NCBI RefSeq assembly: GCF_001667375.1
Contig: NZ_LZIN01000060.1
Location: 1-55,539, forward strand
Direction of reading: 5' to 3'
Source: Mycolicibacter sinensis
GTDB lineage: Bacteria > Actinomycetota > Actinomycetes > Mycobacteriales > Mycobacteriaceae
Length of the DNA: 55,539 nucleotides
Shown: piece by piece, positions 1-8,208 of the stretch
Numbering within the stretch: position 1 is the stretch's first letter
Layout of the letters: every line of letters starts with the position of its first letter
The notes under the pieces: generated by a model
Told to the model about the DNA's origin: nothing
Database searches by the model: none
Seen by the model: only the letters and a program-made list of their open reading frames with translations
Made by a program: the position numbers and the translations under genes

Positions 1-134
1 GCCAGCGCCAGGCACTGCCGGCGGATCGGGCAGCCGGCGCAGAGCGCTTTGGCCCGCTCCAGGTCCGCGGGGTCGTCGGCGAACCACAGGTCGGGATCAC
101 GATTACACGGAAGCTCGGGTTGGTTCTTCATCAT
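1..134 (-). CDS. whiB7: WhiB7 redox/antibiotic-response regulator, 5' part only
   Basis: N-terminal 44 codons of a WhiB-family protein; the rest lies outside the window. The visible part reads MMKNQPELPC..., then a Wbl-type core with the cysteine cluster CAGCPIRRQC, which would ligate a 4Fe-4S cluster. Start is ATG at 134 or the adjacent ATG at 131. A possible ribosome site (AGGTGA) lies 6-12 bases upstream. WhiB7 proteins activate intrinsic antibiotic-resistance genes together with SigA and carry a C-terminal AT-hook, not visible here. The WhiB7 assignment, rather than another Wbl, rests on its place next to uvrD2, as in M. tuberculosis, and on the uORF/attenuator leader upstream. Confidence 0.9.
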   Translation of the reverse strand, partial: MMKNQPELPCNRDPDLWFADDPADLERAKALCAGCPIRRQCLAL

Positions 135-162
135 CGCTGGTCACCTGTTCTGGGAATAACGC

Positions 163-204
163 AAAAAAATATGGCCACGGATCCTGGTCTGGGTCCGTGG
201 CCAT
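163..204 (-). terminator. Intrinsic attenuator in the whiB7 leader
   Basis: On the minus strand an 11-bp perfect stem (ATGGCCACGGA, positions 204-194, pairing with 181-171) encloses a 12-nt loop and is followed by seven U (169-163). It lies between the uORF stop and the whiB7 start, the position of a transcription attenuator. Known whiB7/wblC leaders use uORF translation to control such a terminator. That this one responds to ribosome stalling is inferred. Confidence 0.88.
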
Positions 205-225
205 CGGGCGGCTTGAGCTGATGCG

Positions 226-315
226 TTAGACAAAACCCCGATGCACGGACACGCCGGCAGCGGCATGCGCCGCCGCGGCAGCCGCACGTACGCCGATCGT
301 GTTCGGGGTGTTCAT
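226..315 (-). CDS. whiB7 leader peptide (uORF), 29 aa
   Basis: Small ORF between the promoter and the attenuator. It starts at ATG 315-313 with MNTPNTIGVR, has a run of six Ala, and ends HRGFV before TAA (228-226). The predicted transcription start near 318 would make it nearly leaderless, so it would be translated first. Established knowledge: uORF translation in actinobacterial whiB7/wblC leaders senses ribosome-targeting antibiotics; impaired translation favours read-through into whiB7. The peptide is probably regulatory rather than functional as a protein. Confidence 0.8.
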   Translation of the reverse strand: MNTPNTIGVRAAAAAAHAAAGVSVHRGFV

Positions 316-324
316 GGTTAGGCA

Positions 325-361
325 GGTTAACGGTTGCCGCCCGGGATGCACAACCGAATTT
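325..361 (-). promoter_or_regulatory. whiB7 promoter with AT-rich WhiB7 box
   Basis: Minus-strand -35 TTGTGC (353-348), 17-bp spacer, -10 TTAACC (330-325). An AT-rich AAATT (361-357) sits 3 bp upstream of the -35, the layout reported for WhiB7-activated promoters, where the AT-hook contacts DNA next to the -35. This suggests autoregulation. The -10 is weak by SigA standards, as expected of an activator-dependent promoter. Confidence 0.65.
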
Positions 362-374
362 CTGACCTGCGCGT

Positions 375-2477
375 TCAGTCCCGGTTGCGGACCAGCTCGA
401 GCACGTCGGAACCGAACTGTTCGAGCTTGCGCGCACCGATGCCCGGAATGGCCACCAGAGCGGCCTCGTCGACGGGCAGCATCTCCGCGATCGCGGTCAG
501 CGTGTTGTCCGAAAAGACTATGTAGGCAGGCACTTTCAGCTCCGTGGCGGTGCGCAGTCGCCAATCTTTGAGCGCCACCAGCAGCTCGGTGTCGACGTCG
601 GCCGCGCAAGTCTCGCACCGGCTCAGCATGATGGCCGCCGGTGTGCTCAGCTCCTTGTTGCAGACCCGGCAGTGCTTCGGAGCGCCGCGGGCCCGGCGCC
701 GGGAGGAGGAACCGCGACCAGCCGGTTCTGCGGCCTGCGGCGCGATCCCGCTGAGGAACCGCGACGGTTTGCGCGACGCCCGCCCGCCCGGGGCACGCGC
801 CAGCGCCCAGCTCAACGCCAAGTGCACCCGGGCGCGGGTGACGCCGACGTAGAGCAGCCGGCGTTCCTCCTCGACGGCCTCGCTGTCCGGGCCGTGCGCC
901 AGGGCGTGCGAGATGGGCAGGGTGCCGTCGGCCAGGCCCACCAAAAACACCGCGTCCCATTCCAGTCCCTTGGCGGCGTGCAGCGAGGCCAGCGTGACGC
1001 CCTGCACCGTCGGCGGGTGGCGGGAGTCGGCGCGCATCCGCAGTTCGGCCAGCAGTCCGGTCAGATCCAGGTCGGGGCGCTGTGCCACTTCGTCGTCGAC
1101 CAGTTCGGCCAGCGCGCCCAGCGCCTCCCAGCGTTCCCGGGCCTTGGCCCCGCTCGGCGGTTCGGCCGTCAGCCCGAGCGGTTCGAGGACCTGGCGCACG
1201 ACGTCAGGTAGCGGCCCGTCGGCGCCACGCTCTGCTGCGCGTCGCAGCGCCACCAGCGCCTGCCGGATCTCCTGGCGGGTGAAGAAGCCCTCTCCCCCGC
1301 GGACCTGATAGGCGATCCCGGCCTCGGTAAGGGCCTCCTCGTAGACCTCCGACTGCGCGTTGATCCGGTAGAGCACGGCGATCTCGGCCGGCGCGGTGCC
1401 GCCCTCGATCAGCCGGGCGATCGACTTGGCCGCCCCGGCGGCCTCGGCGACTTCGTCGGGATACTCCCGAAACGTCGGTGCCGGGCCGGACTCGCGCTGA
1501 CCGATGAGTTTGAGTTTGCTGCCGGCCACCCGTCCGCGGGCCGCGGCGATCACCCGATTGGCCAGCGACACCACCTCCGGGGTGGAGCGGTAGTCGCGTT
1601 CCAGGCGCACCAGGGCGGCGTCGGGGAACCGGCGGGTGAAGTCGAGCAAGTAGCGCGGCGAGGCACCGGTGAACGAGTAGATGGTCTGGTTGGCGTCACC
1701 GACCACGGTCAAATCGTCGCGCTGGCCCAGCCAAGCCGACAGCACCCGCTGCTGCAGCGGGGTGACGTCCTGGTATTCGTCGACCACGAAGCAGCGGTAG
1801 CGGTCCCGGAATTCGGCGGCCACGGCCGCGTCGTTCTCGATCGCGGCGGCGGTGTGCAACAACAGATCGTCGAAGTCGAGCATGGCCACTTCGCCGCGGG
1901 CCTTCAGCGCCTCATAGCCGGCGTAGACGTCGGCCAGCTTGGTGGCCTCGATCGGGGTGTCCCGTCCGGCGGCCGCCACCGCCTCCGGGTACTGCTCCGG
2001 CCCGATCAGGGAGGCCTTGGCCCACTCGATCTCGCCGGCCACGTCGCGCACGTCGTCGTTGGAGAGGCGCAGCCCGGCGTGGCCGGCGGCCCGGGCGACC
2101 ACCCCGAACTTGCGGTCCAGCAGTTCCCAGGCGGTGTCGCCGACCACCCGCGGCCAGAAGTAGCGCAGCTGCCGGCGCGCGGCGGCGTGGAACGTCAGCG
2201 CCTGCACCGCGCCGACGCCGGCCGGGTTGCCGGCGGCCGAGCCCAGGGCGCGCAGCCGCGAGCGCATCTCACCGGCGGCACGCTGGGTGAACGTCACCGC
2301 CAGCACCTGCCCGGGCGCGACATGACCGGCCGCCACCAGCTGGGCGATCCGGTGGGTGATGGTGCGGGTTTTGCCGGTCCCGGCACCGGCCAGCACGCAC
2401 ACCGGCCCCCGAGGCGCCAGGACGGCGGCGCGCTGCTCGTCATCCAGGCCGGCGATGAGCGCATCCATGGCGTCCAT
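375..2477 (-). CDS. uvrD2: ATP-dependent DNA helicase UvrD2
   Basis: 700-residue superfamily 1A (UvrD/PcrA-like) 3'-5' helicase. Walker A GAGTGKT lies near residue 32, motif II is VVDEYQD, then a QTIYSF motif, and VTRAR near residue 560. The C-terminal part has a tetracysteine module (CRVCNKE...SRCETC) followed by an HRDC-like domain ending VRNRD. Length and layout match mycobacterial UvrD2 (700 aa in M. tuberculosis), where the tetracysteine module couples ATP hydrolysis to unwinding and the gene is essential. ATG start at 2477; a second in-frame ATG lies three codons in. It is transcribed divergently from mrx1 and in the same direction as whiB7 downstream. Confidence 0.96.
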   Translation of the reverse strand: MDAMDALIAGLDDEQRAAVLAPRGPVCVLAGAGTGKTRTITHRIAQLVAAGHVAPGQVLAVTFTQRAAGEMRSRLRALGSAAGNPAGVGAVQALTFHAAARRQLRYFWPRVVGDTAWELLDRKFGVVARAAGHAGLRLSNDDVRDVAGEIEWAKASLIGPEQYPEAVAAAGRDTPIEATKLADVYAGYEALKARGEVAMLDFDDLLLHTAAAIENDAAVAAEFRDRYRCFVVDEYQDVTPLQQRVLSAWLGQRDDLTVVGDANQTIYSFTGASPRYLLDFTRRFPDAALVRLERDYRSTPEVVSLANRVIAAARGRVAGSKLKLIGQRESGPAPTFREYPDEVAEAAGAAKSIARLIEGGTAPAEIAVLYRINAQSEVYEEALTEAGIAYQVRGGEGFFTRQEIRQALVALRRAAERGADGPLPDVVRQVLEPLGLTAEPPSGAKARERWEALGALAELVDDEVAQRPDLDLTGLLAELRMRADSRHPPTVQGVTLASLHAAKGLEWDAVFLVGLADGTLPISHALAHGPDSEAVEEERRLLYVGVTRARVHLALSWALARAPGGRASRKPSRFLSGIAPQAAEPAGRGSSSRRRARGAPKHCRVCNKELSTPAAIMLSRCETCAADVDTELLVALKDWRLRTATELKVPAYIVFSDNTLTAIAEMLPVDEAALVAIPGIGARKLEQFGSDVLELVRNRD

Positions 2478-2544
2478 CTTGACAGGGACCTCCGACGCCC
2501 GGCCGCGAGCGGCCCGCCATCCTCAGCGACTAGCGTTGGGCACT

Positions 2545-2805
2545 ATGACTGTTAGCGATCCGCCGCTCATCATGTACACCACGCAGTGGTGCGGTTACTG
2601 CCGCCAGCTCAAGAAGGCCCTGGAGAAGTTCGAGATCGGCTACGACGAGATCGATATCGAGTCCGATCCCACCGCCGCCAAGTTCGTCGAGGAAGCCAAC
2701 GGGGGCAACCGCACGGTGCCGACGCTGCGCTTCGCCGACGGCTCGACGCTGACCAACCCGACCGGCCGCGAGGTCAAGGCGAAACTGGATCGGCTCAGCA
2801 GCTGA
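2545..2805 (+). CDS. mrx1: Mycoredoxin-1 (mycothiol-dependent glutaredoxin-like protein)
   Basis: 86-residue thioredoxin-fold protein starting MTVSDPPLIMYTTQW, with active site C16-G-Y-C19 and the cis-Pro motif TVPTL. Mycoredoxin-1 reduces S-mycothiolated proteins in the cytosol using mycothiol, mycothione reductase and NADPH. The start is ATG 2545; a -10-like TAGCGT at 2531-2536 ends 8 bases before it, so the mRNA is probably leaderless. An in-frame upstream extension exists but lies antisense to uvrD2 and lacks family similarity, so it was rejected. Confidence 0.93.
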   Translation: MTVSDPPLIMYTTQWCGYCRQLKKALEKFEIGYDEIDIESDPTAAKFVEEANGGNRTVPTLRFADGSTLTNPTGREVKAKLDRLSS

Positions 2806-2819
2806 TCGCCTTTGCGGGA

Positions 2820-3734
2820 TCAGCCGACCCAGGACTCGATGATCGTCCGGGCGATCGAGATCGACCCGGGCAGCAGTAGTTTCGCCTCCGCCGACCCACC
2901 GTTCCAGGCCCCGGCAGCTAAAGCGGCGCGCACCTCGTCGCGGGTGAACCAGGCAGCCTCGGTGATCTCACCGTCGCTGAACACGAACTCCTGGCCCGGC
3001 TCGGCGACAGCGTGAAAGCCCACCATCAGCGAGCGCGGGAACGGCCAGGGCTGGCTGCCCAGGTAGCTGACGTCGCGCACGGCCAGCCCGACCTCCTCGT
3101 GGACCTCCCGGACCACGCAGGCTTCGAACGACTCGCCCGCCTCGACGAACCCGGCCAGCAGCGAGAACATCCGCACCGGCCAGTTGTGCTGGCGGGCCAG
3201 CACCGCCCGGTCGGCGCCGTCGTGCACCAGGCAGATCACCGCAGGATCGATCCGGGGGAACTCTTCGGCGCCGGTGACGGGGTTGACCCGCGCCCACCCG
3301 CCGCGCACCGGTTTGGTCGGTGTGCCGTCGACGGCGGAAAACCGTGCGTTCTCATGCCAATTCAGCAAGGCGATGGCCGAGGACACCAGCTGTGCGCTGG
3401 TGTCGTCGAAGACGTCTCCGATGGCCCGCAGGTCCAGCACCGAGACGTCGGCGTCGGGCGGCGCCTGCAGCGCACCACGGAGCGCCCAGACGTGCCGGCC
3501 GTCTTCGAGGCGGCCCAGGAACACCGCGTCGGGTGGGGGCGCGTCGCCGAGTTCACCGGCGTCGTGCAACACCACCCGGCCGTCGGCGACCAGCACCTGG
3601 TTGCGGGGATCGACCCGCAACAGCGCAGCGGCAGACCAGCCGGCGACGGCCGCGTCGGTGTCGGTGCGCAACTGGTCGGCCCGGTCGGCGCCGACCCGCG
3701 ATAGCAGGGGCACCTGGCGCAGCTGAAAACTCAC
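2820..3734 (-). CDS. nudC: NADH pyrophosphatase NudC
   Basis: 304-residue Nudix hydrolase. The Nudix box GFVEAGES...REVHEEVGL is in the C-terminal half, followed by the NudC-specific SQPWPFPRS motif that recognises NAD(H). The family cleaves NADH or NAD+ to NMN(H) and AMP; in mycobacteria NudC also degrades isoniazid- and ethionamide-NAD adducts. The start is GTG 3734. Its first bases overlap the stop of the upstream channel gene by 4 bp (GTGA), so the pair is translationally coupled. It converges on mrx1 with a 14-bp gap. Confidence 0.93.
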   Translation of the reverse strand: MSFQLRQVPLLSRVGADRADQLRTDTDAAVAGWSAAALLRVDPRNQVLVADGRVVLHDAGELGDAPPPDAVFLGRLEDGRHVWALRGALQAPPDADVSVLDLRAIGDVFDDTSAQLVSSAIALLNWHENARFSAVDGTPTKPVRGGWARVNPVTGAEEFPRIDPAVICLVHDGADRAVLARQHNWPVRMFSLLAGFVEAGESFEACVVREVHEEVGLAVRDVSYLGSQPWPFPRSLMVGFHAVAEPGQEFVFSDGEITEAAWFTRDEVRAALAAGAWNGGSAEAKLLLPGSISIARTIIESWVG

Positions 3735-4807
3735 TGGTTACCCACCGTGCGCACGTAGAGCAGCCGGTCACCGGTCTCGATCGCGTCCACTTCCGGTGCG
3801 TCCAGCCGCAGCAGCTGCCCGTCACGGACCACGGCGAGCACGATTTCGGTGAGATGCTTCGCCGAGGCGCCGACCTCTTTCTGCTCCACCTCCCGCTCGG
3901 CGATGGAGTAGCCGGCATCCGGGGTGAGCAGATCCTCGATGATCTCCACGACGTTCGGGGTGGTGGTGGCGATGCCGAGCAGCCGGCCGGCGGTCTCGGA
4001 TGACACCACCACCGAGTTGGCGCCGGACTGCTCGAGCAGGTGCTGGTTCTCGGCTTCCCGGATCGCCGCCACGATGGTGGCCTCGGGGGCGATCTCGCGG
4101 GCGGTCAGGGTCACCAGTGCCGCGTTGGCGTCGTCGCCGGTGGCGACCACGATCGCCGCTGCGCGCTGGGCGCTGGCCAGCCGCAGCACGTCGGACCTGG
4201 TGGCGTCGCCGTCCACCGTCACGAACCCGGCGCTCTTCGCCCGTTCCAGCACCGCCCGGTCGGTGTCCACCACGACGATGTCGCTCGGAGTGGTCTCGTC
4301 GTCGCCGAGCATCGCGGCGATCGCGGTTTTGCCCTTGGTGCCGTACCCGATGACGATGGTGTGGTCGCGCACTCTTTTCCTCCAACGCTGAATACGGAAG
4401 GCCTGTCGGGAAGTGTCGGTGAACGCCTCCACGGTCGTTCCGACCAACAGAATCAGGAACGCGACCCGCAGCGGGGTGAGAACCAGGACGTTGATCGTGC
4501 GAGAGAACTGGGTCACCGGTGTGATGTCACCGTATCCGGTGGTGGACAGCGTCACGGCCGAGTAATACAGGCAGTCCAGGAAGGTCAGCCGCTCGCCTTG
4601 CACATCGATGTAGCCGTCCCGGTCGACGTAGACGAAGATCGTGGAGATCAGCAGAGCCCCCAGCGCGATCAGGCTGCGACGGTAGACGGTGCGCCCGGGG
4701 CTGGACTGCCCCTGCGGGATACGCAGCACGCTGACGAGCGCGTGACTGGGCTGGGCGGTCAGCGTCTCATCGAGACGACGCAGCCGTCGCCAGCTAGCTC
4801 CTGCCAC
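3731..4807 (-). CDS. Potassium channel-like membrane protein with RCK/TrkA domains
   Basis: 358 residues. Two hydrophobic helices (about residues 45-63 and 100-127) flank a pore loop with the K+ selectivity filter TTGYGDI. A cytosolic TrkA-N domain follows (VIGYGTKGKTA Rossmann motif near residue 150), then a TrkA-C-like tail ending YVRTVGNQ. This is a two-TM K+ channel layout with an RCK regulatory domain, orthologous by position to Rv3200c. The GTG start is at 4807. It is coupled by overlap to nudC downstream and lies 56 bp after adnB, so these may form one long transcript. Ion selectivity is inferred from the filter only. Confidence 0.88.
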   Translation of the reverse strand: MAGASWRRLRRLDETLTAQPSHALVSVLRIPQGQSSPGRTVYRRSLIALGALLISTIFVYVDRDGYIDVQGERLTFLDCLYYSAVTLSTTGYGDITPVTQFSRTINVLVLTPLRVAFLILLVGTTVEAFTDTSRQAFRIQRWRKRVRDHTIVIGYGTKGKTAIAAMLGDDETTPSDIVVVDTDRAVLERAKSAGFVTVDGDATRSDVLRLASAQRAAAIVVATGDDANAALVTLTAREIAPEATIVAAIREAENQHLLEQSGANSVVVSSETAGRLLGIATTTPNVVEIIEDLLTPDAGYSIAEREVEQKEVGASAKHLTEIVLAVVRDGQLLRLDAPEVDAIETGDRLLYVRTVGNQ

Positions 4808-4863
4808 GACGGGCGGTCATCGGTCGCACCTGACGCACGGACCCACTGTAACCACACGGGTCA

Positions 4864-7800
4864 TCAACCGTTGAGCAGCGCGGTCAGCTCGGCGAGCTCG
4901 GGCAGTTCGTCGGGGACGACGGTCGTGCCAGTGCGCACATAGTGGAACGCGGCCCGCACCTTCGATTCCGGGCAGCCGGTCAGCGCGGCCCACGCCAGCC
5001 GGTACACCCCGAGCTGAACCGTGGCGTGCCGCTGCGCCTCCGGCCCGGCCGGGGCCGCACCGGTCTTCCAGTCCACCACGGTGACGCCGCCGTCCGGCTC
5101 GGCGAAGACCGCGTCGATCCGCCCGCGCACCAGGGTCTGCCCGACGGCCATCTCGAAGGGCACCTCCACGGCGACCGGTGAGCGGGCCGCCCACGGCGAG
5201 CCCAAAAACGCCTCCTGCAGGCCGGCCAGCTCCTGCGCGTCGACCCTGGCGGTGTCGGCGTCGGCCGCGCCGGGTAGATCGTCGAGCTCGAAGAGCCGCT
5301 CGGCGCCGTAGAGCCGTTGCACCCAGTCGTGGAACGCGGTGCCCAGCAACGCATGCGGGTCCGGGCGGGTGGGGAGGCGGCGGGTCAGCCGCTGCGCCGC
5401 ACCGGCCGGGTCGCGGCTCAGCTCGACCAGATTGCTCACCGAGACCTGGCTGGGCAGCGTCCGGGCCGGTTGTGCGGCGGCCAGGGCCCGCTCGGCCAGC
5501 AGCGCGTCGACGTCGGCGGCCCACGGACTGTCGGCCGACGCCGCGGAGCCCCCGGCCATCGCGGCGGCGACCAGTGCGGCTCCGGCTAGCACGGAATCGC
5601 GGCGCGAGCCGAGCGGGTCTGTCGGCCAAACCGCTTCCGCGGCGCTGTCGCACAACGGGTTTGGCTCACCGTCGGCCGGCGCCGGCGTCCAGTGTTCGAT
5701 GACACCGGCACCGGACTCCTCGATGACCGCCTTGAGTTCGGTCAAAAATTCCGACGGTCCACGCGGCTTGGTCTCACCGAATCCCCAGTGGTGACCGGAG
5801 ACCAACAGGGTGTCCTCGGCGCGGGTGACCGCGACGTAGAGCAGCCGGCGCTCTTCGTCGACCCGGCGCTGATCCAGCCGGCGCTGATGCTCGGAGATAG
5901 TGTCGGACAGCTGCTTTCGATTGGTGACCGCGCCGGTGTCGAGCACTGGGACACCGTGCGCGCCGGGTTCATGCGGCGGTCCCAGCTTCGGCTCTCCTCC
6001 GTCGAGCCTCGCTGAACCGCCGGGTTCATGCGGCGGTCCCAGCTTCGGCTCTCCTCCGTCGAGCCTCGCTGAACCGCCGGGTTGATGCTCGGCGCGGTCA
6101 CCGCGCAGCAGCGGCGGCAACTCGGCGGCGTCGGAGAGCCAGCTGCGCCGCGACGCGGTCGACGGGAACACCCGCGCCACCAGGTGCGGCACCGCCACCA
6201 CCTGCCATTCCAATCCTTTGGCGGCGTGCACGGTGAGGACCTGGACCCGGTCAGCGGCGACCACCGGCGTGGCCGGCGCCAACCCGTTCTCCACCACGGC
6301 GGCCGCATCCAGGTACGCCAGCAGACCCGGCAGGGATGCCGGGCCGCCGACGTCCTCCACATACCCGGCGACCACGTCGGCGAACGCGTCGAGCTGTTCG
6401 GTGCCCAACCCGGCGGCCACCGGCTGCGCGGCGAGCACCTCACAATCCAGGCCCAGCAGCCGGCGCACCTCGGCCACCAGATCGGGCAGCGGATGCCACA
6501 GGTGACCGCGCAGCGCGGTCAGCTCCTCGGCCAGTGCGAGGATGCGCCGGTACCCGGTGGCCGAATAACGCTCCGCCGGCCCGGGATCGGCCAGCGCGTC
6601 CGCCAGGCAGGCGGTGTCGGAATCAGGTCCGGCCTGCGCGGCGATCTCGGCGGCCGAAACCGGCCCGGTCGCCTGGTCGGGGCGGACCAGCTCGGCGGCG
6701 CGCCGCCACAGCGCGGCCAGGTCGGCGGCGCCGAGCCGCCACCGCGCGCCGGTCAGCACCCGGATCGCCGCCGCCCCGGCCGCCGGCTCGGAAACCAGCC
6801 GCAGCATCGCCACCAGGTCGGCGACTTCGGGCACCGACAGCAGTCCGGCCAGCCCGACCACCTCCACCGGGACGCCCCGGGCCCGGATCGCCTCGGCGAA
6901 CGGCGCGGCGTCGGCGTTGCGCCGCACCAGCACCGCCGCGGTGGGCGGGGCGGCACCCTCAGCCTCGGCTTGGCGGTACCGGCGCTGCAGCGCCTCGGCG
7001 ACCCACTGGTGTTCGGCGGTCAGGTCGGGCAGCAGCGCGAGCCGCACCTCGCCCGGTGCCGCATCCGGGCGTGCCCGCAGCGTGTGCACGGTGACCGAGC
7101 GCCGCCTCGCCTCGGCGGAGATTTCGTTGGCCACGTGCAGCACCTCCGGCGGGTTGCGCCAGCTCGTCCGCAGCTCCAAGGTGGGGGCCGGGGTGCCGTC
7201 GGAGAGCGGGAAGTCGGTGGCAAAGCGCGGCAGGTTGGTGGCCGAGGCGCCGCGCCAGCCGTAGATCGACTGAATCGGGTCGCCGACTGCGGTCAGCGCG
7301 AGGCCGTCGTCGGCTCCCCCGCCGAACAGTGCCGACAATGCGATGCGCTGGGCGTGCCCGGTGTCCTGGTATTCATCGAGCAGCACCACCCGGTAGGTGG
7401 CGCGCAGCCGGGCGCCGACGGACTCGTCAGCCTGGGCCAGCCGCGCGGCGGTGGCCATCTGCGCACCGAAGTCCATCACCCGCTCCGCCCGCATCCGCTG
7501 ATGCAGGGCGTCGATAAGCGGTACCAGCTGCGCACGTTCGGTCTGGGTGTCGAGCATCTTGAGCAACGTCTGGTTGGGTTCGGCGCGCTGACGTGGGCCC
7601 GGCGGCAGGGTGTGGACCAGGCGCTCCAACTCCAGGTGGGTGTCTCGCAGCGCCTCGGTGTCCACCAGGTGTTCGGCCAGCTGTCCGGCCAGGCGCAACA
7701 CCATCGAGGTGATCGCGGCCGGATCCCGGTCGGTGCGCAGCTCGCCGGGGTAGCCGCTGACCACCTCGTACGCCAGCTGCCACAACCCGGTCTCGGTGAG

Positions 7801-8208
7801 CAGCCGGGTGTCGGGCTCGATGCCCAACAGCAACCCGTGCTCGCGCAGCAGCGCGCCGGCGAACGCGTGGTAGGTGCTGACCGTAGGGGCGGCCGGCCCA
7901 GTGGTATCGGGTTCGGCGGTCATCAGACCGGCGCCGGCCAGCCGGGCCAACCGGGAGCGCACCCGGCGCAGCAATTGGCCGGCGGCCTTGCGGGTGAACG
8001 TCAGCCCCAGCACCTGGCCCGGGTCGGCGTAGCCGTTGGCGACCAGCCACACCACCCGGGCGGCCATCGTCTCGGTTTTACCGGCGCCGGCTCCGGCGAT
8101 CACCACCAGCGGGCCCGGCGGCGCGGCGATGACCGCGGCCTGTTCCGCGGTGGGCTGGTGCAAGCCGAGCGCCTCCGCCAGCTCGGCCGGGCTGTAATGC
8201 GGGTTCAT
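4864..8208 (-). CDS. adnB: AdnB subunit of the AdnAB helicase-nuclease
   Basis: 1114 residues: an N-terminal UvrD-like motor (Walker A AGAGAGKT near residue 40, motif II LLDEYQDTG, motif VI YVAVTRAED) and a C-terminal RecB-family nuclease (GRIDAVF...VVDWKTG). AdnAB resects double-strand breaks in mycobacteria, and AdnB is the main motor. The start is ATG 8208 (MNPHYSPAEL), overlapping the adnA stop by 4 bp (ATGA); the upstream in-frame ORF extension is inside adnA and is not used. Oddity: between the motor motifs (about residues 710-750) two tandem 19-residue repeats GGSARLDGGEPKLGPPHEP are inserted in frame. This is the protein image of the DNA repeat at 5963-6087. Confidence 0.95.
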   Translation of the reverse strand: MNPHYSPAELAEALGLHQPTAEQAAVIAAPPGPLVVIAGAGAGKTETMAARVVWLVANGYADPGQVLGLTFTRKAAGQLLRRVRSRLARLAGAGLMTAEPDTTGPAAPTVSTYHAFAGALLREHGLLLGIEPDTRLLTETGLWQLAYEVVSGYPGELRTDRDPAAITSMVLRLAGQLAEHLVDTEALRDTHLELERLVHTLPPGPRQRAEPNQTLLKMLDTQTERAQLVPLIDALHQRMRAERVMDFGAQMATAARLAQADESVGARLRATYRVVLLDEYQDTGHAQRIALSALFGGGADDGLALTAVGDPIQSIYGWRGASATNLPRFATDFPLSDGTPAPTLELRTSWRNPPEVLHVANEISAEARRRSVTVHTLRARPDAAPGEVRLALLPDLTAEHQWVAEALQRRYRQAEAEGAAPPTAAVLVRRNADAAPFAEAIRARGVPVEVVGLAGLLSVPEVADLVAMLRLVSEPAAGAAAIRVLTGARWRLGAADLAALWRRAAELVRPDQATGPVSAAEIAAQAGPDSDTACLADALADPGPAERYSATGYRRILALAEELTALRGHLWHPLPDLVAEVRRLLGLDCEVLAAQPVAAGLGTEQLDAFADVVAGYVEDVGGPASLPGLLAYLDAAAVVENGLAPATPVVAADRVQVLTVHAAKGLEWQVVAVPHLVARVFPSTASRRSWLSDAAELPPLLRGDRAEHQPGGSARLDGGEPKLGPPHEPGGSARLDGGEPKLGPPHEPGAHGVPVLDTGAVTNRKQLSDTISEHQRRLDQRRVDEERRLLYVAVTRAEDTLLVSGHHWGFGETKPRGPSEFLTELKAVIEESGAGVIEHWTPAPADGEPNPLCDSAAEAVWPTDPLGSRRDSVLAGAALVAAAMAGGSAASADSPWAADVDALLAERALAAAQPARTLPSQVSVSNLVELSRDPAGAAQRLTRRLPTRPDPHALLGTAFHDWVQRLYGAERLFELDDLPGAADADTARVDAQELAGLQEAFLGSPWAARSPVAVEVPFEMAVGQTLVRGRIDAVFAEPDGGVTVVDWKTGAAPAGPEAQRHATVQLGVYRLAWAALTGCPESKVRAAFHYVRTGTTVVPDELPELAELTALLNG
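5963..6087. repeat. Tandem palindromic repeat inside adnB (2 full 57-bp units plus partial third)
   Basis: Two copies of a 57-bp unit with period exactly 57 (CCGGGTTCATGCGGCGG... at 5963 and at 6020) and the start of a third (CCGGGTTGATG at 6077). Each unit carries inverted segments: outer CGGCGGT/ACCGCCG, inner GGCTC/GAGCC, and an imperfect CCGG..GTTC/GAACCCGG at its ends. Because 57 is divisible by 3 the reading frame is kept. A third near-identical copy lies in adnA at 9901, with fragments at 13477 and 47030. Confidence 0.9.

Noticed and set aside
226..960. Long minus-strand ORF of 244 codons across the uvrD2 3' end
   Set aside because: Mostly a shadow of uvrD2 in another frame. Only its last 29 codons, after an ATG at 315, form the whiB7 uORF.
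5963..6087. The adnB repeat as an ordinary tandem-duplicated protein motif
   Set aside because: A near-identical copy sits in adnA and fragments lie outside genes, which a simple within-gene duplication does not explain.
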